From the NCBI GenBank assembly GCA_022710685.1, contig JAKLGM010000001.1, forward strand, positions 62,001-126,000: a DNA stretch of 64,000 nucleotides. The letters are read 5' to 3'. Positions 23,215 through 32,247 of the stretch are shown here, one piece after another. A model generated the notes under the pieces. It had not been told where the DNA came from and did no database searches. It saw only the letters and a list, made by a program, of their open reading frames with translations. Positions within the stretch are counted from its first letter, which is position 1. Every line of letters begins with the position of its first letter. Source of the DNA: Patescibacteria group bacterium. Lineage in GTDB: Bacteria; Patescibacteriota; Patescibacteriia; Patescibacteriales; UBA12465. Made by a program: the position numbers and the translations under genes.

Positions 23215-24013
23215 ATGGTCGAATTAAAATAATTAGCGCGATTAAGATGAAAAATAGGCTGATAATTTGGGGCCAACGTACTGCCCCCCACATCGCAGTC
23301 TCATCAATGCGGATATATTCTAGAAGGAATCTTAAAGCCGAATAAAGGAGGACATAGACCATGACTGTCGAGCGGAAATAATTGATCTTCATCTCCGGCC
23401 TTTTCGTGATTAGATAGTGACAATAGATTAGCAGGCCGAAAATTAATAAGCTGCCGATTGATTCGTATAAAAATGTAGGATGGAAATATTCGGCAGATAT
23501 AAATTCGTTGGGTCGATTAATGATGTTGATCGGTATGCCCCAGGGTAGTGCCGTTGGAAGTCCAAACAACTCTTGATTAAAATAATTACCCCAACGTCCT
23601 AGCGCTTGGCCCAAGGCTAGGGCCGGAACGGCGATAGCGCCAAGCTTCCAAAAGTTTATCGTTCGATTTTTTTTCCAAAATAACCAGAGTGCGATTAGGC
23701 CACCCAAGATAGCGCCATGGATAGCTAACCCCCCACGCCATATTTTTAGCATTTCCAGCGGTGCTGTCAGGTAATATGGCAGGTTAAGGAATATCTCATA
23801 GATTCGGGCACCAAGCAGTCCGCCTAGTATCAAATAGAATGACAGATCAATTATTTTCTCTTGTGAAATGCCATATCTTTTCCCCAGCATTATCGCCACC
23901 AAAAGTCCTAAAATCATGGCTAAAACCATAAAAAGGCCATACCAGTAGATAGTTATGGACCCTAAGGTCAAGAGTTCGCTTTGGGGTAAAAAGCTGTGCA
24001 AAAAGTTAATCAT
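23177..24013 (-). CDS. lgt: prolipoprotein diacylglyceryl transferase
   Basis: A 278-residue Lgt, the membrane enzyme that moves diacylglycerol from phosphatidylglycerol to the lipobox Cys of prolipoproteins. Signature residues: WRGGLAIHGAILGG, the Lgt signature GRWGNYFNQELFG and HPTFLYES. Seven membrane segments. It implies true lipoproteins in this cell. It is first of a two-gene unit with the MFS gene. Confidence 0.96.
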   Translation of the reverse strand: MINFLHSFLPQSELLTLGSITIYWYGLFMVLAMILGLLVAIMLGKRYGISQEKIIDLSFYLILGGLLGARIYEIFLNLPYYLTAPLEMLKIWRGGLAIHGAILGGLIALWLFWKKNRTINFWKLGAIAVPALALGQALGRWGNYFNQELFGLPTALPWGIPINIINRPNEFISAEYFHPTFLYESIGSLLIFGLLIYCHYLITKRPEMKINYFRSTVMVYVLLYSALRFLLEYIRIDETAMWGAVRWPQIISLFFILIALIILIRPYVQTRPNQKKLA

Positions 24014-24049
24014 ATATCAATAATACCAGATTATTGGGGAAAATAAAAA

Positions 24050-24078
24050 TGCCCGTTCTTTTTTTGAACGGGCAAAAA
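24050..24078 (-). terminator. purM terminator
   Basis: A 9-bp stem TGCCCGTTC/GAACGGGCA (24050-24058 with 24066-24074), T-rich on the minus side. Confidence 0.85.
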
Positions 24079-24095
24079 TAATCGTTGAATTTAGG

Positions 24096-25202
24096 CTAAC
24101 GGATGTCCATAGATTCAGCTTCAAAGGTTATATTCTTTGGTTGAATTACCACCTTTTTGGTAGGGCTGGCTTCAATGTGTCCAGCCACCAGAGCATCCAT
24201 CCCTTGCTGGCGGGCGATCTTGAAAACTTTTGGGGCATCTTCCGGCCGGACATAGAGAGCAAAGCCGGCGCCCATGTTGAGGTTGCCGTAAGCTTCCTGG
24301 TCATCAACTGGTCCATTCTTCTGGATAAAATCAAATATGGGACCAGGGATAGGGATATCCTCTATTATATAAGAGAAGTTCCCGCTGTGGCGCATTAATT
24401 TTCTCCAGCCATGACCGGTGACATTGACTGCATATTTTATCTTTATCTTTTCCCTTTGGCACTCGGCCACAATAGGGACATAAATATGCGTTGGGTCCAG
24501 TAAGGTGGCGCCATAAGTGCGGCCATTAGGGAGCTTAGTCAGATAGCCGTCAGCTAAATTACCGGCGATTTTGCGGCAGAGAGTCAGTCCATTAGCGTGG
24601 ACGCCATTACTGTAGATGATAACAATAAGATCCCCTGGTTCAATATCTCCTTTGATTAGGTTGGCTTTGTTGCCGATAACCCCGACAGCTGATCCTCCAA
24701 GCATCGCTGCTCCTGGGAGAATAACATCTTTTAGCATCGGCGTTTCACCGCCGCTCCAAGTACAGCGCGCTAAGCGGCAAGCGTTGACCCAGCCTTTGAT
24801 TAAATCATCAACTCTTTTTTGGCATTCAAACCATTGGGAATCGGCAACCGCTAGATGCATAGCCACAGAAAATGGCAAAGCGCCAACGGTAATTAGGTCG
24901 TTAACAATCATTGCCACGGTATCTTGAGCAATGTTATCATAGTAGGTCTTGTCCACATTGGCGAACATGGCGTCGGCTATCAGGTTTTTTGTACCCAAGC
25001 CTTCTTCGACGTGGCCCAGAAAAAAATCCGGAGCCTCCATCAGGTAGCAGCTTTCACCGCGGCTGGCCGGCACTTCTACCAGGCCATAGCGTTTCAGGTT
25101 AGGGGCAGTGGTGATAGCCGCTTTTTGGCATAATTTCTTAAAGGGATCCATAGCGTCATAATTGACACCGCTCCCGGCGTAGGTTAACTTTTTTTCACTC
25201 AT
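24096..25202 (-). CDS. purM: phosphoribosylformylglycinamidine cyclo-ligase (AIR synthetase)-like
   Basis: A 368-residue PurM-family ATP-dependent enzyme: YAGSGVNYDAMD near the N-terminus, GTKNLIADA, DTVAMIVNDLITVGALP, GGETPML and SNGVHANGLTL, all PurM landmarks; the Gly-rich SGVD/SGVN start binds ATP. It makes aminoimidazole ribotide in purine synthesis. No other pur gene is near, so it may belong to a scattered pathway or serve a side role. The ATG at 25202 (MSEKKLTYAG) is preferred over one 11 codons upstream. Confidence 0.85.
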   Translation of the reverse strand: MSEKKLTYAGSGVNYDAMDPFKKLCQKAAITTAPNLKRYGLVEVPASRGESCYLMEAPDFFLGHVEEGLGTKNLIADAMFANVDKTYYDNIAQDTVAMIVNDLITVGALPFSVAMHLAVADSQWFECQKRVDDLIKGWVNACRLARCTWSGGETPMLKDVILPGAAMLGGSAVGVIGNKANLIKGDIEPGDLIVIIYSNGVHANGLTLCRKIAGNLADGYLTKLPNGRTYGATLLDPTHIYVPIVAECQREKIKIKYAVNVTGHGWRKLMRHSGNFSYIIEDIPIPGPIFDFIQKNGPVDDQEAYGNLNMGAGFALYVRPEDAPKVFKIARQQGMDALVAGHIEASPTKKVVIQPKNITFEAESMDIR

Positions 25203-25278
25203 TTTTATGATTTTTAGGTACGACATTAGTTTCAAACGCTAATACTTTAAGGGAAAACAGGCAAAAAGGCAAGGGGAA

Positions 25279-25309
25279 CAAAAAAGCGGAAACTAGGGTG
25301 TTTCCGCTT
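25279..25309 (-). terminator. tRNA-Leu terminator
   Basis: A 10-bp stem AAGCGGAAAC/GTTTCCGCTT (25284-25293 with 25300-25309), A-run on the plus side, hence T-run for the leftward RNA. Confidence 0.85.
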
Positions 25310-25313
25310 GCTG

Positions 25314-25394
25314 TGCGGGCGGAGAGACTCGAACTCTCACGCCAGGGGCACATGCTCCTAAGGCATGCGTGTCTACCAGTTCCACCACGCCCGC
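25314..25394 (-). tRNA. tRNA-Leu (anticodon TAG)
   Basis: Class II tRNA: acceptor GCGGGCG/CGCCCGC, anticodon stem CATGC/GCATG, loop CTTAGGA (anticodon TAG), variable arm TGCCCCTGGCGT, T-arm GAGAG-TTCGAGT-CTCTC. CCA not encoded. Divergent from ppsA. Confidence 0.95.
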
Positions 25395-25400
25395 ATTGTA

Positions 25401-25409
25401 TGATATAAT
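25401..25409 (+). promoter_or_regulatory. extended -10 of ppsA
   Basis: TGA-TATAAT with the -10 at 25404-25409, 41 nt before the ppsA ATG. The matching -35 is weak. Confidence 0.5.
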
Positions 25410-25450
25410 ATAACATAGAAGAAATAAAAAAGTAAACTCATTAAACTCAT

Positions 25451-27829
25451 ATGGCTAAAACCAAATTTGTCCGGTTTTTTGATGAATTGGGCATTAAAGA
25501 TGTTCCTAGCGTCGGCGGCAAGAATGCTTCCCTGGGGGAAATGTATCGCACTTTATCTAAATCCGGGGTCAGGGTCCCTAATGGCTTTGCCACTACGGCC
25601 GAAGCTTACCACAATTTCCTTAAAGACAGCGGCTTGAAAAAACAGATCAAAGAAATCTTGTCTGATTTAAACACTAAGAATGTCAAAAGATTGACTGACA
25701 AGGCCAAGGCAGTGCGCGATTTGATTGTGGCTACTCCTTTGCCTCAGGCTTTAGAAAAAGATGTTTTAGCTAGTTACAAAAAATTATGCGCCTCGTATAA
25801 GACCAAAGATTTACCAGTAGCTGTCCGTTCTAGCGCTACGGCTGAAGATTTGCCCGATGCTTCTTTTGCTGGACAGCAAGACACTTATTTGAACATCAGA
25901 GGTGAGAAAGAATTATTGTTGGCCGTTCGTCGCTGTATAGCTTCTCTTTTTACTGCTCGCGCCATTTCTTATCGCGTGGACAAAGGCTTTGATCATTTCG
26001 CTATTGCCCTCTCGGTCGGCGTTCAAAAGATGATCCATTCTCAGGCTTCAGGCGTGATGTTTAGTATTGATACCGAATCTGGTTTTAAAGATGTTGTTTT
26101 GATCAACTCTATTTATGGCTTAGGTGAAAATATCGTCCAAGGGAAAGTTAATCCGGATGAATTCTATTTTTTCAAACCGACTGGCACCATTATTTCTCGT
26201 AGCCTGGGCAATAAGCAGATTCGAATGATCTATAATCGTGATCCGAAGAACCCGGTCAAAGATGTCAAAGTGTCTCCGGCCGATCAGGTAAAATATTCTA
26301 TCACCGATGCCCAAGTTACCCAATTAGCTAAATGGGCGATGGCCATTGAAAAACACTACAAGAAAGCTATGGATATGGAATGGGCTTTAGATGAGAAGGA
26401 TCACAAGCTTTATATTATCCAAGCTCGGCCAGAAACCGTCCAGAGCCAGAAGGATGTCAGTGTCTTGGAGCAGTATAAGTTGGGCAAGAAGGGTAATTTG
26501 ATCCTGACCGGTCAGAGTGTCGGTAACAAAATTGGCGCCGGTGTGGCTCACAAGATTATTGATGTCAAAGAAATTACTCGCTTCAAGCCGGGCCAAGTTT
26601 TGGTTACTGACATGACCGACCCAGATTGGGAGCCAATCATGAAAATCGCTTCCGCTATCGTTACCGACAAAGGTGGCCGGACTTGCCACGCCGCTATCGT
26701 TTCACGTGAATTAGGCATTCCTTGTATTGTCGGCAGCAATAATGCTACCAGCAAGATAAAACCGGGTCAGAAAGTAACCGTGTCTTGCGCCGAGGGCGAC
26801 CAAGGTTATGTTTATGACGGAATTTTGCCTTTTAAGGTAGAAAAGACTAACATCAAAAATCTGAAGAAGCCGAAAACTAAGATTATGATGAATGTGGCCG
26901 AACCGGAGTTAGCTTTTGCCACTTCATTTATCCCTAACGATGGCGTTGGTTTGGCCCGCCTGGAATTTATTATCAATAATTCCATTAAAGCTCATCCTCT
27001 AGCCTTGCTTGGTTTTAATGCTTTGAAAGATGCTAAAGCTAAAAAACAAATTGAAGAATTGACCAAGGGTTATAAGAATAAGAGCCAGTTCTTCGTGGAT
27101 AAGTTGGCTGAGGGCGTGGCCATGATTGCCGCCGCTTTCTATCCTAAGGATGTTATTGTCCGCTTGTCTGACTTCAAATCCAATGAGTATGCTAACTTGA
27201 TTGGTGGTCAAGCTTTTGAACCGGTTGAATCTAACCCGATGATTGGCTATCGTGGCGCTAATCGTTATTATAGTGACAAGTTTTTGCCGGCCTTCAAGTT
27301 GGAGTGCCAAGCTTTGAAACGGGTCAGGGATGAGTTCGGATTGAAGAATGTTAAAATAATGGTTCCGTTCTGCCGCACGGTTGATGAAGGCAAGAGAGTC
27401 TTGGATATTATGGCTCAAAACGGACTGAAGCGCGGCGTCAACGGACTCCAGGTTTATGTTATGGCTGAAATTCCGAGTAATATTATTTTGGCAGAAGATT
27501 TTGCTCAAATCTTTGACGGCTTCTCCATCGGCTCTAACGACTTAACCCAATTGACTTTAGGCATTGATCGCGATTCGGGCGATAATTTGAAGGTGGCCGG
27601 AATCTCTAACGAAAAGAATTTAGCTGTCAAAACATTAATCCACTATTTAATCACCGTGGCTAAGCGGACTGGCCGTAAGGTCGGCATCTGTGGTCAAGCG
27701 CCGAGTGATTTTCCTGATTTTGCCGAGTTGTTGGTAGAGTGGGGGATTGATAGTATTTCTTTGATTCCGGATACGGTAGTCAAGACTACTATGGCTGTTT
27801 TAGCTAAAGAGAAAAAAATGAGAAGATAG
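25451..27829 (+). CDS. ppsA: phosphoenolpyruvate synthase
   Basis: A 792-residue PpsA in the PEP-utilising family. The N-terminal ATP-grasp-like domain (VGGKNASLGEMYRTL, VRSSATAEDLPDASFAGQQ) is followed by the swivelling phosphohistidine domain with GGRTCHAAIVSRELG (H413 phosphorylated) and a C-terminal PEP/pyruvate TIM barrel (GSNDLTQLTLGIDRDSG, Cys in GICGQ). It turns pyruvate + ATP into PEP + AMP + Pi, linking lower glycolysis to gluconeogenesis or running in reverse to yield ATP. Own promoter and terminator. Confidence 0.97.
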   Translation: MAKTKFVRFFDELGIKDVPSVGGKNASLGEMYRTLSKSGVRVPNGFATTAEAYHNFLKDSGLKKQIKEILSDLNTKNVKRLTDKAKAVRDLIVATPLPQALEKDVLASYKKLCASYKTKDLPVAVRSSATAEDLPDASFAGQQDTYLNIRGEKELLLAVRRCIASLFTARAISYRVDKGFDHFAIALSVGVQKMIHSQASGVMFSIDTESGFKDVVLINSIYGLGENIVQGKVNPDEFYFFKPTGTIISRSLGNKQIRMIYNRDPKNPVKDVKVSPADQVKYSITDAQVTQLAKWAMAIEKHYKKAMDMEWALDEKDHKLYIIQARPETVQSQKDVSVLEQYKLGKKGNLILTGQSVGNKIGAGVAHKIIDVKEITRFKPGQVLVTDMTDPDWEPIMKIASAIVTDKGGRTCHAAIVSRELGIPCIVGSNNATSKIKPGQKVTVSCAEGDQGYVYDGILPFKVEKTNIKNLKKPKTKIMMNVAEPELAFATSFIPNDGVGLARLEFIINNSIKAHPLALLGFNALKDAKAKKQIEELTKGYKNKSQFFVDKLAEGVAMIAAAFYPKDVIVRLSDFKSNEYANLIGGQAFEPVESNPMIGYRGANRYYSDKFLPAFKLECQALKRVRDEFGLKNVKIMVPFCRTVDEGKRVLDIMAQNGLKRGVNGLQVYVMAEIPSNIILAEDFAQIFDGFSIGSNDLTQLTLGIDRDSGDNLKVAGISNEKNLAVKTLIHYLITVAKRTGRKVGICGQAPSDFPDFAELLVEWGIDSISLIPDTVVKTTMAVLAKEKKMRR

Positions 27830-27838
27830 TTTTTATAT

Positions 27839-27868
27839 AAAAAAGAGGCCCGATCGGGCCTCTTTTTT
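27839..27868. terminator. bidirectional terminator ppsA / elp3
   Basis: A palindromic stem AAAAGAGGCCC/GGGCCTCTTTT (27841-27866) between convergent genes. Confidence 0.9.
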
Positions 27869-27879
27869 ATTGGAAGGGA

Positions 27880-29532
27880 TTAGAGATTTTTTGTCATATA
27901 TGTATTTTTCAGTTTATACCCCAGCTTCTGATAATACCCTCTGACACCGATGCCGGAGATGACTGCTATCTGCTTGGCTTTATTTTTCTTGGCCATCTTT
28001 TCTGCTGCTTGCATCAGCTTCTTTCCTAAGCCACTATGCTGGACTTTCTTATCTCCGCCCACCGGGACTAATTGGCCATAGACGTGAAGCTCTCTTATGA
28101 GCGCCGGGGCAATCGGACTATTATTGGAGAGTCTGAGGCGGCAGAAGCCATAGAGACTCTTATTGTCCGGGCTATTATAACTTAAGAAATATTCTTGGCC
28201 GCCGCTCGCCGGATATTCTTGGATTGTGAGTTTAGCCCGCTTAATATCCATCGGCTTGTCTTTGATTTCGCGGCATCTGATGCAGTTGCATTTTATCCCT
28301 TTCTGCTGCATTACTTGGCGCAGATTGGTGACTAGATTGCCGGCAATAATAGATTCGCCCGGGATATCTCTAATGAGACGGATAATTCTGACATAAGGCG
28401 GAACAATCGCTTTGCATTGAGCAATTAATTCTTCCAGTTCTTGATCGGTATATGGCTTATATTTCCCTTGTTTGTACCAGCGATAGAGCAGGCTGCCCTT
28501 GGTGACAACGGTGGGGTAGAATTTTATCTGGTCCGGCTGATAATTAGGGTTGGAAAAAAGCTCTTGGAACATTTCATAGTCTTTTTTGGGATTAGATCCA
28601 GGAAGGGCTGGCATGAAGTGATAGGTGACTTTGAAGCCGTAGTCTTTCAATAACTTTGTCGCCTGGGCAATAGCCAGGGTGCCATGGCCACGATGATTTA
28701 TTTTTAGTATTTCATCATCAATTGCTTGGACTCCAATTTCAACGCGCGTAGCTCCCAATCGGCGCATCTCTAGCAATTCTTCTTGATTGATATAGTCTGG
28801 CCTGGTTTCAAGCGTCAAGCCAATGATGCGATGGGTTGCTTTAGTGTTTTTCTTTTGGGCTTGGGCCAATAATCTTTTTAGTTCGTCTATTTTCAGGTTG
28901 GGAGAATAGGGTGCTTTCAGGCTGCGGACTAATTTCGGGCTTAGTTTCAAGCGGGATTCTTCAGCTTGATTTTCAGGTAGTAATAGTTTGGCGTAGTTGT
29001 TGGCTGCAGCAAAACAATTCAAGATATACCAATATTTATATTTAGTTGGTAGGTAGCTCCAGGTGCCGCCGATAACGATGATCTCAATTTTATTCGGTTC
29101 ATGGCCGTTGTTTTCTAGGGCCTTCAAGCGCAATACTACTTGCCGGTAGGGGTCATATTGGCAGCGAATGGCCCGCATTACCGCCGGTTCATTAGCTAGA
29201 TAACTAGTGGGGACGTCTTTTTCATTGGGGCAATAGGCGCAGGAACCAGGGCAAGGGTATGGTTTTGTCAAAACCGCCACTGGCGCAATACCGGAGAGAG
29301 TTCTGATGGCTCTTTTTTTGAGCAGCTGGGTCGCTCGGAGCAAATTGTCTCTTTCTGATGGTAGAATATTTTTTTGCTGCAATCTTTTTTTTATTTCGGG
29401 TAATAAGTCGGAGTGCAACAAAATATTAGCGCCATATTTCTTGGCCAGGCGCCGTTTTAGCTCAGACATTTGGTCGGAGTTTTTTATATTTTGGAAGTCA
29501 GTCGCCAAAAAATCTTGTATTGCTTGCTCCAT
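27880..29532 (-). CDS. Elp3-type radical SAM/GNAT tRNA-modifying enzyme
   Basis: A 550-residue Elp3 homologue, the catalytic subunit for cm5U-type modification of wobble uridine 34. A CX3CX2C cluster (C94, C98, C101 in PCPGSCAYCPNE) binds the radical-SAM 4Fe-4S centre; ETRPDYI, VEIGVQAIDDEIL and YHFMPALPGSNP are conserved Elp3 stretches; a zinc-like CNCIRCREI follows; the last ~110 residues form the GNAT domain (GLGKKLMQAAEKMAKK). Elp3 is common in archaea, eukaryotes and a few bacteria including CPR; most bacteria use MnmE/MnmG. Single gene, convergent with ppsA. Confidence 0.93.
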   Translation of the reverse strand: MEQAIQDFLATDFQNIKNSDQMSELKRRLAKKYGANILLHSDLLPEIKKRLQQKNILPSERDNLLRATQLLKKRAIRTLSGIAPVAVLTKPYPCPGSCAYCPNEKDVPTSYLANEPAVMRAIRCQYDPYRQVVLRLKALENNGHEPNKIEIIVIGGTWSYLPTKYKYWYILNCFAAANNYAKLLLPENQAEESRLKLSPKLVRSLKAPYSPNLKIDELKRLLAQAQKKNTKATHRIIGLTLETRPDYINQEELLEMRRLGATRVEIGVQAIDDEILKINHRGHGTLAIAQATKLLKDYGFKVTYHFMPALPGSNPKKDYEMFQELFSNPNYQPDQIKFYPTVVTKGSLLYRWYKQGKYKPYTDQELEELIAQCKAIVPPYVRIIRLIRDIPGESIIAGNLVTNLRQVMQQKGIKCNCIRCREIKDKPMDIKRAKLTIQEYPASGGQEYFLSYNSPDNKSLYGFCRLRLSNNSPIAPALIRELHVYGQLVPVGGDKKVQHSGLGKKLMQAAEKMAKKNKAKQIAVISGIGVRGYYQKLGYKLKNTYMTKNL

Positions 29533-29548
29533 AGTTTTTCAGTATAAT
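29520..29548 (+). promoter_or_regulatory. promoter of secreted bactofilin-like gene
   Basis: TTGCTT (29520-29525), a 17-nt spacer, perfect TATAAT (29543-29548). A second TATAAT is at 29554-29559. The -35 overlaps the 5' end of elp3. Confidence 0.6.
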
Positions 29549-29583
29549 GTAAGTATAATTAACAATATAATAATTACAACAAT

Positions 29584-30726
29584 ATGTCAAAAAACAAGCT
29601 GTTTTCCTGGTTATTGGCCCTCCTGTTCTGTGTCTCTTTGCCTTTTGCGGCTCAGGCTTTCTCGGTTAAGAGCGGTGAGTCTGTTATCGCTCCTAAAGAT
29701 CAAATTGTAGACGGGAACCTCTATGCGGCCGCTTCTACCATTAGTATTGATGGCCAGGTTATGGGTGATGTAATTTGCGCCGGCCAGACGGTTAATATTA
29801 GCGCGAAGGTTGATGGTGATGTCATTTGCGCCGCTCAGACTATCAATATTTCTGGTGAAGTAAAGGGTAATGTCCGGGTAGCCGCCAGTTCGGTTAATAT
29901 TAGTGGTACAGTTGGCCGGAATCTAAATGCTTTCGCTGCGACTGTAGTTATCTCTGAGCCGACTAAAATCGGTTGGGATGCCTTAGTGGCTGCCGCTAAC
30001 GTTGAAATGCGGGGGCAGGTCGGTGGTAGTTTACATGGGTCAATGAAGACCTTGGTGGTTTCGGGTCAGGTTGGGAAAAATGTTGATGTCAACATTGATC
30101 AAAGCCTGAACGATGACGCTCGCGGGAAATTGGAAATCACAGAAATGGCCAAAGTTGAAGGTGATGTCATTTATTCCGGAGTAGATGAGGCTAATATAAT
30201 TAAAGATAATGTTAATGGCCAGATAGTCCATAATTTACCGCCCAATATTCAAAATAAGATGATTATGGCTAAGATTTGGGGACGAATCTATGCTATCTTT
30301 GCCGCCTTGGTGGTTGGTTTAGTGCTCTTATCTTTGTGGCGTAAACAGATTATAGAAATCACTTCCAAAATGATGGAGCACAAGATTGGGGAGACTATCG
30401 GCTGGGGCGCTATTGTTATGTTCTTGCCACCAATAGCCGCTGTTATATTATTATTTACAGTTATTGGTATTCCCTTGGCTTTGATTGTTGGCTCTCTCTG
30501 GGCTCTGGCTCTCTTTGTTGCTCGCATCATATTTGCTGTTATGGTCGGTCGTTTCTTAATGCAAAAAGCCATTAAGAAGCAGACTGAGAAGCTATTTTTA
30601 GAAATGACAGTGGGCGTGGCTATCTGCTGGATAGTTTTTGCCCTGCCTCTCATCGGCTGGTTGGGATTATTGGTGGCAATATGGTGGGCCTTGGGAGCGA
30701 TGTGGAATTTTTGCCGCAAAAAATAA
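29584..30726 (+). CDS. secreted bactofilin-like beta-helix protein with C-terminal membrane domain
   Basis: 380 residues: a signal peptide (MSKNKLFSWLLALLFCVSLPFAAQA), then about 160 residues of bactofilin/polymer-forming repeats of the type VDGDVICAAQTINISGEVKGNV, a short linker, and four membrane segments (~235-375). So the beta-helix stays outside while the C-terminus is in the membrane, the opposite of a cytoplasmic bactofilin. It may build an outer scaffold. It has its own promoter, and a hairpin separates it from the phosphomannomutase. Confidence 0.8.
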   Translation: MSKNKLFSWLLALLFCVSLPFAAQAFSVKSGESVIAPKDQIVDGNLYAAASTISIDGQVMGDVICAGQTVNISAKVDGDVICAAQTINISGEVKGNVRVAASSVNISGTVGRNLNAFAATVVISEPTKIGWDALVAAANVEMRGQVGGSLHGSMKTLVVSGQVGKNVDVNIDQSLNDDARGKLEITEMAKVEGDVIYSGVDEANIIKDNVNGQIVHNLPPNIQNKMIMAKIWGRIYAIFAALVVGLVLLSLWRKQIIEITSKMMEHKIGETIGWGAIVMFLPPIAAVILLFTVIGIPLALIVGSLWALALFVARIIFAVMVGRFLMQKAIKKQTEKLFLEMTVGVAICWIVFALPLIGWLGLLVAIWWALGAMWNFCRKK

Positions 30727-30733
30727 TTAATTT

Positions 30734-30762
30734 ATTGCCCGGTATTCTTGCCGGGCAATTTT
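30734..30762 (+). terminator. hairpin between beta-helix gene and phosphomannomutase
   Basis: A 9-bp stem ATTGCCCGG/CCGGGCAAT (30734-30742 with 30751-30759) with a short T-run, ending 8 nt before the next ATG. Confidence 0.7.
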
Positions 30763-30769
30763 GAAACCT

Positions 30770-32140
30770 ATGAATATCAATCCTAACATTTTTAAAGCTT
30801 ATGATATTAGAGGCATCTACCAAAAAGATTTTGATGATGATTTTGCTTTTAGTTTAGGCCTGGCCTATGTTGCTTTACGTCAGAGTGATTCCGATGTGAG
30901 AGAAAAAAAGATGACTATTGTAGTCGGAGCTGATATGCGCCTATCGTCTCCGAGTCTGAAAAAATCTTTGATTTCAGGTCTGACGGCTGCCGGAGCTAAT
31001 GTCGTTGACATCGGAATTTGTTCTACTCCGACTTTCTATTTTGCGGTGGCTAATTTCGGTTACGACGGTGGAATTATGATATCGGCTTCTCATAATCCGG
31101 CTGAGTGGAACGGCTTTAAGATGGTTCGGGCTAAGGCCGTTCCGATTAGCGGTGATACTGGTATGGATTTTTTGAAAACCAAGGTATTAGAAAATGACTT
31201 GCGTTCTGTCAGTAACGAGGGCTCTGTTATTGAGCGCTATAATGTCCTGGCCGAGCAAGTCAAACATGATTTAGGCTTTATTAACTTAGAAAAAATTAAA
31301 CCACTAAAGATAGTAGCTGATACCGCTAATGGCATGGGTGGCCAATACTTAGAAGCCTTGTTTAATTATCTGCCCTGCGAACTGGTGAAGATGAATTTTG
31401 CCTTGGATGGTTCTTTCCCGGCGCACGAAGCTGACCCGATTAAGGCGGAAAATGTGGCTGACTTGGAAAGAATGGTTTTGGCGGAGCAAGCCGATTTGGG
31501 CTTAGCGGTCGATGGCGATGGCGACCGGGTTTTCTTTGTGGATAACTTGGGGAGAGTGGTTGACCAGGCGATTATTAGGGGAATTTTGGCTAAAATATTC
31601 TTAGCTGACAAGCCAGGAGCCAAGATTGGCTATGATGTTAGGCCCGGAAAGATAACCCCTGATTTGATTGTAAAATACGGGGGACAACCCATGGTTACGA
31701 GAGTCGGCCATTCTTTAATCAAGGAGCAGATGTTGAAAGAAGGTGTTTATTTTGCTGGAGAATCATCCGGACACTTTTTCTTGAATATGGAGATGGGCTG
31801 CTTTGAAGTCCCAATGATTGTTATCCTAAAATTGTTGGAAGAATTTTCTTTAAGCGGTCAGAGCGTTTCAGCCTATATTAAGCCGCACCAAAAGTATTTC
31901 GCTTCAGGTGAAATCAACAGCGATGTCAAAGACAAGGATCGGATTTTCAAATTGTTGGAGGAGAAGTATAACGATGGGAATATTAACAAGCTGGATGGCA
32001 TCACCGTGACTTATATTGATTGGTGGTTTAACGTTCGGGCTTCTAACACTGAGAATAAGATGAGATTAAACTTAGAGGCGATAACGCCGGAGATTATGGC
32101 CGCAAAGAGAGACGAGGTGCTGGCGATTATTAAAAGTTAA
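30770..32140 (+). CDS. phosphomannomutase/phosphoglucomutase
   Basis: A 456-residue alpha-D-phosphohexomutase that interconverts hexose 1- and 6-phosphates for nucleotide-sugar synthesis. FKAYDIRGIY opens the protein; MISASHNPAEWNG holds the phosphoserine (S107); DGDGDR binds Mg; GESSGHFF is the sugar-binding loop; the C-terminal phosphate-binding RASNTE is present. The ATG at 30770 is chosen, with a TTG 3 codons upstream. It feeds the glycan genes found elsewhere in the window. Confidence 0.93.
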   Translation: MNINPNIFKAYDIRGIYQKDFDDDFAFSLGLAYVALRQSDSDVREKKMTIVVGADMRLSSPSLKKSLISGLTAAGANVVDIGICSTPTFYFAVANFGYDGGIMISASHNPAEWNGFKMVRAKAVPISGDTGMDFLKTKVLENDLRSVSNEGSVIERYNVLAEQVKHDLGFINLEKIKPLKIVADTANGMGGQYLEALFNYLPCELVKMNFALDGSFPAHEADPIKAENVADLERMVLAEQADLGLAVDGDGDRVFFVDNLGRVVDQAIIRGILAKIFLADKPGAKIGYDVRPGKITPDLIVKYGGQPMVTRVGHSLIKEQMLKEGVYFAGESSGHFFLNMEMGCFEVPMIVILKLLEEFSLSGQSVSAYIKPHQKYFASGEINSDVKDKDRIFKLLEEKYNDGNINKLDGITVTYIDWWFNVRASNTENKMRLNLEAITPEIMAAKRDEVLAIIKS

Positions 32141-32150
32141 ATTTTTGTAA

Positions 32151-32187
32151 ATAAAAAAGAACCCTATTTATTAGGGTTCTTTTTTAT
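32151..32187 (+). terminator. phosphomannomutase terminator
   Basis: Stem AAGAACCCTA/TAGGGTTCTT with a TTTAT-type loop, A-run before and T-run after. Confidence 0.88.
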
Positions 32188-32247
32188 ATTTTGCTGTTTA
32201 AAATTTTTTAGGTAGCGATAATGCAACTATATTTTTAGAAACATGAC

